Part shown: positions 57,930 to 63,005 of the stretch, in pieces
Layout of the letters: the number at the start of each line of letters is the position of its first letter
Position numbering within the stretch: position 1 is the stretch's first letter
NCBI GenBank assembly: GCA_015680685.1
Contig: MNCI01013900.1
Coordinates: 643,424 to 706,428, forward strand
From: Gnetum montanum
Lineage: Eukaryota; Streptophyta; Gnetopsida; Gnetales; Gnetaceae
Reading direction: 5' to 3'
Length of the DNA: 63,005 bases
Notes under the pieces: generated by a model
Told to the model about the DNA's origin: nothing
The model's input: the letters and a program-made list of their open reading frames with translations, nothing else
Database searches by the model: none
Made by a program: the position numbers and the translations under genes

Positions 57930-58230
57930 GACTACTTCAAGGAATGTTGGATGAAAGAGTGATTCTTTTTTTATAGTAGTCTTTTTTATCCCATTTATGA
58001 TCAGCCTTTGACTTAGGCACTTAGATACTTAAATTCTAAAGATTTCACAATGTGTAGAAATTTTTTGAAAGAAAAAAAAAAGAAGAATACTTCAAGGAAT
58101 GTTAGATGAAGTAGTGGTTAGTTTTTGTTTTAGTTAGTCACTTAGATGATTAAATTCTAAAGATTTTGTAATGCATCAAAATTTTTTGAAAAAAAAACTG
58201 CTTTAAGGAATGTTAGATGAAAGAGTGGTT
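57930..58230. repeat. tandem repeat (3 units)
   Basis: Units contain cttcaaggaatgttggatga and taaattctaaagatt at 57935, 58091 and 58200, with variable spacing. Confidence 0.55.
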
Positions 58231-58330
58231 AGTTTTTGTTTCCCATTTATAGTCAACCTTTAATTTAGTCACTTACATACTTATATCGTAACTATCACAT
58301 TCACATTTCCAAATAGTGCCATTTCATAAT

Positions 58331-58790
58331 GAGTTGTAATTATTGTAAAAAGCCCTTAATAAAAGGGCACATTATAATAACAAGCAATCTCTTGAGGGAA
58401 TCTTTGGAGGTTTGACCTGAGGTATTTATACTTGGAAATTATAGGTTGAATTAGTATGGAGTTGTGAAGTTGCTAAAAACAAGTAATGAATGGTATGTAA
58501 AGTAGGACAAGAAGGGACTTAGTCATTCATTTTGGTTAGGTCTAGGCCTAACCATGGTAGTTATGGTAAATTTCTTTGAAGGGATAGGTGCTAAAGGAAG
58601 AAGACCCTATGAAACCCTTAAAGAATGACCTAGATATTCTTATTCATTCATAATTTACTTTATCAATAAAATTATTTTTTATTCTCTTTTATATTTTTCT
58701 ATTATCTTTACTACCAATAATATTAAATATAACATATATGTTATGTTTTCCATGACATCTGATAATAGGATGTCACAATGAGTATAAGAG
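58331..58790. repeat. direct repeat B (LTR-like)
   Basis: Partner of 56866-57300, ending ...aggatgtcaca. Confidence 0.45.
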
Positions 58791-58957
58791 TAAACCACAA
58801 TCTAAGATGAATCAAAATCAAGGATTGACCATGATTCAAAGATGAACTATGAGCCATGATATAGAGTTAATCACAAACTATCATTAGAGATGCATCATGT
58901 CCAAGATGAATCATGGCCATGAAATGAGTTATGATTTAAGTTATATCATAATCTATG

Positions 58958-60369
58958 TGTTGGCAACTATTTGGGACGCGACCGCCAAAGAGTGTCCTCG
59001 AACAAGATTTAGGTGCTTGCTGGTCTCTAGCAACACCAAGGCCCAGATACCTCCAAATAGACTCAGTAGTTAATGTGAGTATGTGTGTGTGCTGTTGTGA
59101 AAAATGAAATGATTGGATTGTGTGTAAAACTATAAATGACTTATCTTAAAGAGATTCAGCCAACTTTGCATAGTACTGTGAGTTGTTGAGAGTTCCTATT
59201 CTATTCAATTGCCTAGTCTATGTGGTCCTTATAATACCTACTTGTAACAAATAAAGTTTTGTAAAAAAATTTGAGCACAAGTCTGTGAATTTACTTCTAA
59301 TTTTCCCCAGAGAAAGAGATAGTTCCACAAGAAAACTAGAAATAGTGCTGGATTCAATGGAAATAGAAAGAAGAGAAAAAGAAAGAAGATTTCTGTAAAG
59401 ATCTCAAATATTTAAACAAGGTAAAATGATACGAGTAAACAATTTTCAATAAAGCTATCCCAAATTTAATAACTACGAATTGTTGAAACTTCCAAGGATC
59501 AATAAGCAATTTCTTCAAGACAATCCTACTATGCTACCCAAAAATTGTTGCATAAACTATCACGTACGAGACTCTATTTTTGGCTAGATAATGGATGTCA
59601 AAAATTGCATTCAACAGAACCTTCAAAAGACTTGACAATTTTTGATTGAAATACCATGGAGATTCACTTTAAAAATAAAAGAAGCTATTCTGGTCCTATC
59701 AAAATACCAAAGATTTTCTGAACCCTCTTGACTATTGAATCGTTCAACAGCTTGACTACATGCAGAGACTCACTTACAACAATCTCAATAGCGGTTCTTA
59801 TACATTGCATAATAATAAAAATTCACTACTAAAATGCTCTTAAGGCTTTCAAACACAAGCTCTTCTATGGCAAAATTTTAATAGAAATTTTCTATCATGC
59901 AACAAGAACAATAAGAGTAATCTAAAAATCCCAAAATTACTTGCCAAGCATGATATTATCTAAACCACTAGCTAAACAATTTAAACAAAATAAAAGATAA
60001 TAAGCATAACTCATAGGACTATGAGAGAAAGGCTGAAATGTTGTCTTTAACAAGTCATCTTACAAGCAATCTTTCATAATATCTTCTTTACAAATGCTCT
60101 TCTCTTAGCCACCAAGACCCAAAGTGAGACCCCAAGTGTGATATTCCCAAGTGTGTGTTATGTTTCTTCTAACGCTTGAAGCCTTTTTATAGGGTTCAAA
60201 AGGTAGTTAGATATTAAAAAATATCTTGGGTAACTTCTCTCCCAAGTAAGGAAGGTATAACTTATCCAACAAGTTAGGAGATATTACTTGCCTAACAAGT
60301 TAGGAAGTTATAACTTATACATGAAGTTAGGAGAAAATCATGCTAACATTGGCATGTGTAAATATTACA
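58958..60369 (-). repeat. LTR-like arm (minus) with TATA box
   Basis: On the minus strand it begins TGTAATATTTACACATG and ends GTTGCCAACA. A U3-like part has repeated cctaacttgttag(g/a) units (about 60250-60310) and a TATA box (CCCTATAAAAAGG, about 60183-60194). It lacks coding sequence and resembles a solo LTR of an unidentified family. Confidence 0.5.
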
Positions 60370-60896
60370 AATATTTCTTTTATAAGAAACAACCTATAAA
60401 AAATTAAATCCAAGATCTCCATACTATAAGAGCTCTATACAATTGTTATTTTATTTCTATTTCGGATTTTAATTATTAAATTTCATTAAGCCCTAGTAAT
60501 TCTCATGATTAGGCTATATTAAGAAAGTAATTTAGCATCCACCTTAGTTTAGATGTTGGTGGAGGCGGCTGTATGGTCTTAAAAATTAATAAAGCCCATC
60601 CTTGCAAATTTCTGATGCTATATAATTAAATCATATGCATTTTATATCCACATAAAATTTGCTGTTGGCTTCCTTGGAAAAATGACAATTTCTGGAAAAG
60701 GAAATTTGAATACGGTGGTGGTTACTTGGCGTCATTAAGAATGCCCCCAAATGTGAAGGTCGAATGTGAAGGTGCGAGGCCTGGAACTTCCTAGTTTTTG
60801 CAAACAGTTTCAAATTATTCCACCCTGCCAAAATCGTATATCAACTACCACAGCCAAAGAAGGCTCTGCTGTGTTGCACCTTTCATCACCACGTTG

Positions 60897-61536
60897 CTAC
60901 TGCAACCTTGTCCTCCGCCCATGCAGCTGCGGAGCAAAGCCCTGGCCCTGGCTCGCACGAGCATGCTTAGTGCTGTAGAAATGCTTGATCGAAACACAGG
61001 CATAGCTGCCATTGCTAGTATTATTAAATTCATCATTATTTTTGCTACTGCTATGCTCCAACACAGAAACCCTAGGTCTGTTATGGTGTCCATGGCCGCC
61101 ATTCTCAAGCAGGTCTCTCAAAGTTCTGAGGTGCGCAAGCACATCATCTTCACGACGGTGATTCTGTGTGGTGGCGTTGTTGAACCTCTGGATACGGTGC
61201 GCTGGAGGTCTCTTAGGGATCCTTATACCATGCTCTGCTTCTGTCGCCATTTCAGGATCCTCTAGCTTCAGCTGAGCCTGTGCTTGTACTTAGATTTGCA
61301 GAGAGGTATGGCCTCGATCATAGATTGGAATAATATTCAAATCGGGAACCAAACACTTGAAGATGGGGCATTTGTGTGAGCGCGAGTGCAGGTGGAGCCA
61401 TTGATAAAGGCAGGCCCAGCAGAAGAGATGCCCGCACGTTATAACCACTGGATCTGCCGCCATATCCAAGCAATTGTTGCACTCAAAATCCTTCCAATTT
61501 CCTCTTTTGCTTCCATTTCCATTGCTGCCATTACTG
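60897..61536 (-). pseudogene. RING-finger E3 ubiquitin ligase pseudogene (RMA/RNF5-like)
   Basis: The minus strand gives NWKDFECNNCLDMAADPVV, then TCGHLFCWACLYQWLHLHS and HKCPIFKCLVP. This is a C3HC4 RING in which the last Cys of the usual CPxC is Phe (TTC at 61359-61361). A TAA (61290-61292) interrupts shortly after. The frame then continues through EDPEMATEAEHG and IPKRPPAHRIQRF to 60897. The layout, an N-terminal RING followed by an IP.RP..QR segment, is that of plant RMA-type ER ligases. No introns are seen. The loss of a zinc ligand plus the stop indicate a pseudogene. Confidence 0.8.
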
Positions 61537-61750
61537 TCCTACCAAATTAGTTGCGCTAAAATTGTCGGTTGGTGTGATGAGTTCTTGGAGGGAGAGTTTT
61601 AAAAATTGTTTACCCAACCTGGGAATCTGTAATTTGGCCTTTTTGTTTTTCCTTTTATGAAATAGGATACCCATACAAACCAACAAAAGAAAACTAGTTA
61701 AAAGGCTGCTAATGAGCACAATTTTCAGAATTCTACTGCTCCTGGTGTTT
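61531..61750 (-). pseudogene. receptor-like kinase fragment (TM + juxtamembrane)
   Basis: The minus strand encodes a hydrophobic helix (VLISSLLTSFLLLVCMGILF), a basic stop-transfer (HKRKNKKAKLQ) and FLKLSLQELITPTDNFSATN with LVGQ. This is the region just before the kinase glycine-rich loop of LRR receptor kinases. The match stops exactly where GGFGSVYKG would follow, and the RING pseudogene begins within a few bases. No ectodomain or kinase domain is present. Confidence 0.75.
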
Positions 61751-61789
61751 TAGAGAATTGGTGATGATGTTGTACAAACATGACTTGGC

Positions 61790-62275
61790 TACTGTTCCAT
61801 GAAATGGTAAAAATGTGCTAACATTTCTGCACCCTTTAAAAGCTTAAAGAAATTTACGCAAGCCCTATTTTAAAACTAAACTATACTGAAACTTTTATTG
61901 AATTTTTATAATTGAACAAATAAATCTTTTTGGAGGAAAATTCTCATCAAACATAAGGTTTGATGGTATAAAAACCTCATTCCTAAAAAACAATAATAAA
62001 CTATACATTATCAAGTCCCTTTTTTATGGACTATTCTTGAGAGTGGAACAGAACTGTGAAGGTTACTCTGGTAGGAATCCTCATATCTCTAACTGTCTCA
62101 TAGGCAATTTCTGACATGATGAAGGCTATTCTATTATTTTATGGCTTGATGGAGCTTTCAACTTGATCTGCTTGAACTTTTTGTTTAGCAGTCTTCTCAT
62201 TTTCTTTCTCAGATGAATCCTTCTGTCTTCCCAATTGGGTCCTTCCTCTTGTTCTTGGGACATGAAGGCTTCTTC
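61790..62275. other. no gene seen
   Basis: AT-rich on the left. The part at 62130-62275 may be the 3' UTR or a frameshifted tail of the small gene on the right. Confidence 0.4.
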
Positions 62276-62533
62276 TCATGACTCTTCATTGGTTGGTTTC
62301 TCTTCTTCCTTGTCCTCTTCTTGGGTGCAATTTTGATATTGTCCCCAAATTTTTGATTCTATCTCTAAACCTCTAGTGAGGAATGAAAATTCATCAGACA
62401 ACCAAGCCATGAAAGGACACTCTTTCAGTGCTCCACATGTTCTAGCTTTCAAGTAAGCCTTTAACACATGTTCTGGGCAACATCCCATCACATATGGACT
62501 AAAAGGCTTTCTCATTGTTCTCTCAAAATCCAT
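62276..62533 (-). CDS. small hypothetical protein, 85 aa
   Basis: ATG at 62533 sits in a good context (gaagATGGA), about 85 nt downstream of a TATA box. The frame is open for 85 codons: MDFERTMRKPFSPYVMGCCP, a middle part with three further Cys and CPFMAWLSDEFSFL, and an acidic Glu/Lys-rich tail ending EEKPTNEES. There is no signal peptide, and the central part is mildly hydrophobic. I do not recognise the family. Promoter and 5' leader fit a real gene, the only intact-looking one in the window, but it could also be a 5' exon or truncated copy. Confidence 0.5.
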   Translation of the reverse strand: MDFERTMRKPFSPYVMGCCPEHVLKAYLKARTCGALKECPFMAWLSDEFSFLTRGLEIESKIWGQYQNCTQEEDKEEEKPTNEES

Positions 62534-62609
62534 CTTCTCTTTCAAATTAGCTCTCTTACTTTCTCTACTCAACTTGAATTGGAAGATGAGGAAATCCTAG
62601 GCAACCCAA

Positions 62610-62625
62610 TCCTCTTTTTATAGTA
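62610..62625 (-). promoter_or_regulatory. TATA box of the small gene
   Basis: The minus strand reads ctataaaaagagg, about 85 nt upstream of the ATG at 62533. Confidence 0.5.
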
Positions 62626-62747
62626 GTTAGAAATTCAAAATCCCCCCCAAGAGTCTTCAACCAATTTTTCTTCTTTTTATGCATTCTAACCACTTTTCAA
62701 AATCCTCACTAGGTGGTGGATGAGTCACCTCTTCCACTTGCCACATT

Positions 62748-62823
62748 TGTAGGCTTCCACTTGTTTCACCTGTAGGTTTCCACTTGTTTCACTTGTAGGC
62801 TTCCACTTGTTTCACTTGTAGGC
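62748..62823. repeat. 23-bp minisatellite
   Basis: About 3.3 copies of tgtaggcttccacttgtttc plus acc or act lie about 215 bp upstream of the small ORF start. Confidence 0.8.
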
Positions 62824-63005
62824 ATTAAACTATTTATTAATTTAAATAAATGTATCCTACATATATTTACTATTATAATATACTATCTACTTATCTAATT
62901 ATATACCAATAGCATAATTAAACATAATAATTAATACTATATTCCTTGTAATATTATACCTAATAATATATACATATATTACTTTTGTGTAAGGATATCT
63001 TCAAG

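Larger units (their letters stand above)
56139..58957. other. loop between the inverted arms; AT-rich, repeat-filled
   Basis: No supported gene; the 82-codon frame at 57623 lacks recognisable features. Repeats include a ~120-bp duplication (about 56450-56560 and 56575-56700), direct repeats of ~450-490 bp (56866-57300 and 58331-58790) starting near tgtaattattg with LTR-like ends, and three tandem units at 57930-58230. Confidence 0.5.

Noticed and set aside
55730-59350. Mutator-like transposon with long terminal inverted repeats
   Set aside because: No transposase is seen, the arm ends look like LTR ends facing inward, and no 9-bp target duplication is seen.
60798-61265. 155-codon plus-strand frame
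   Set aside because: It is antisense to the recognisable RING pseudogene and its composition is explained by that gene.

Overview
This window is repeat-dense nuclear DNA from a seed plant with a large genome. A gymnosperm is possible, but that is a guess from how old, nested and divergent the repeats are. Intact host coding sequence is nearly absent. About 90% of the window is plant retrotransposon DNA: Ty3/gypsy of the Athila-like and Tat/Ogre-like types, one L1-type LINE, and a Ty1/copia gag scrap. Most reading frames are broken by stops and frameshifts. Two assembly gaps (runs of N) are present.

Layout. (1) 1-1309 is the 3' end of a plus-strand gypsy element. An LTR at 1310-2337 follows, and then a second internal region of the same family with gag, protease, RT, RNase H and integrase (2400-7610) and a long non-coding 3' region. 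(2) A minus-strand element (9001-17965) is inserted in that 3' region with a 5-bp target duplication ACAAT. It has gag but no pol, and carries a ~930-codon coiled-coil ORF behind its own LTR-like internal promoter. The host element resumes at 17966 and reaches its polypurine tract (PPT) and LTR at 18620. (3) 18838-21500 holds a copia gag scrap and host gene fragments, including an MRS2-type Mg2+ transporter exon. (4) 21519-27164 is a near full-length LINE on the minus strand with a 16-bp target duplication. (5) 27284-54927 is a second copy of the pol-less minus-strand element. Its coiled-coil ORF is interrupted by a ~19-kb plus-strand Tat/Ogre-like element (about 30120-49270). That nested element has gag-PR and RT-RNaseH-aRNH-INT blocks separated by a 9.7-kb spacer with a spliced antisense gene, a ~180-bp satellite-like array, a dimeric ~149/139-bp array and 29-bp repeats. 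(6) 54955-60369 contains two LTR-like arms in inverted orientation with a repeat-filled loop. (7) 60.8-62.6 kb holds a RING-finger pseudogene fused to a receptor-kinase fragment, and one small TATA-driven ORF (62276-62533) that is the best candidate for an intact gene.

The most notable signals are non-coding. The two pol-less elements share a nested stem-loop just after gag whose stems differ in sequence yet stay perfectly paired. They also share extra internal PPT-like sites and an internal promoter built like their own LTR U3, with a GATATC palindrome array followed by a TATA box. Together these suggest a non-autonomous family under selection for RNA/DNA structure and for expression of a second ORF, presumably mobilised by pol-bearing relatives such as the one at 2.4-7.6 kb.
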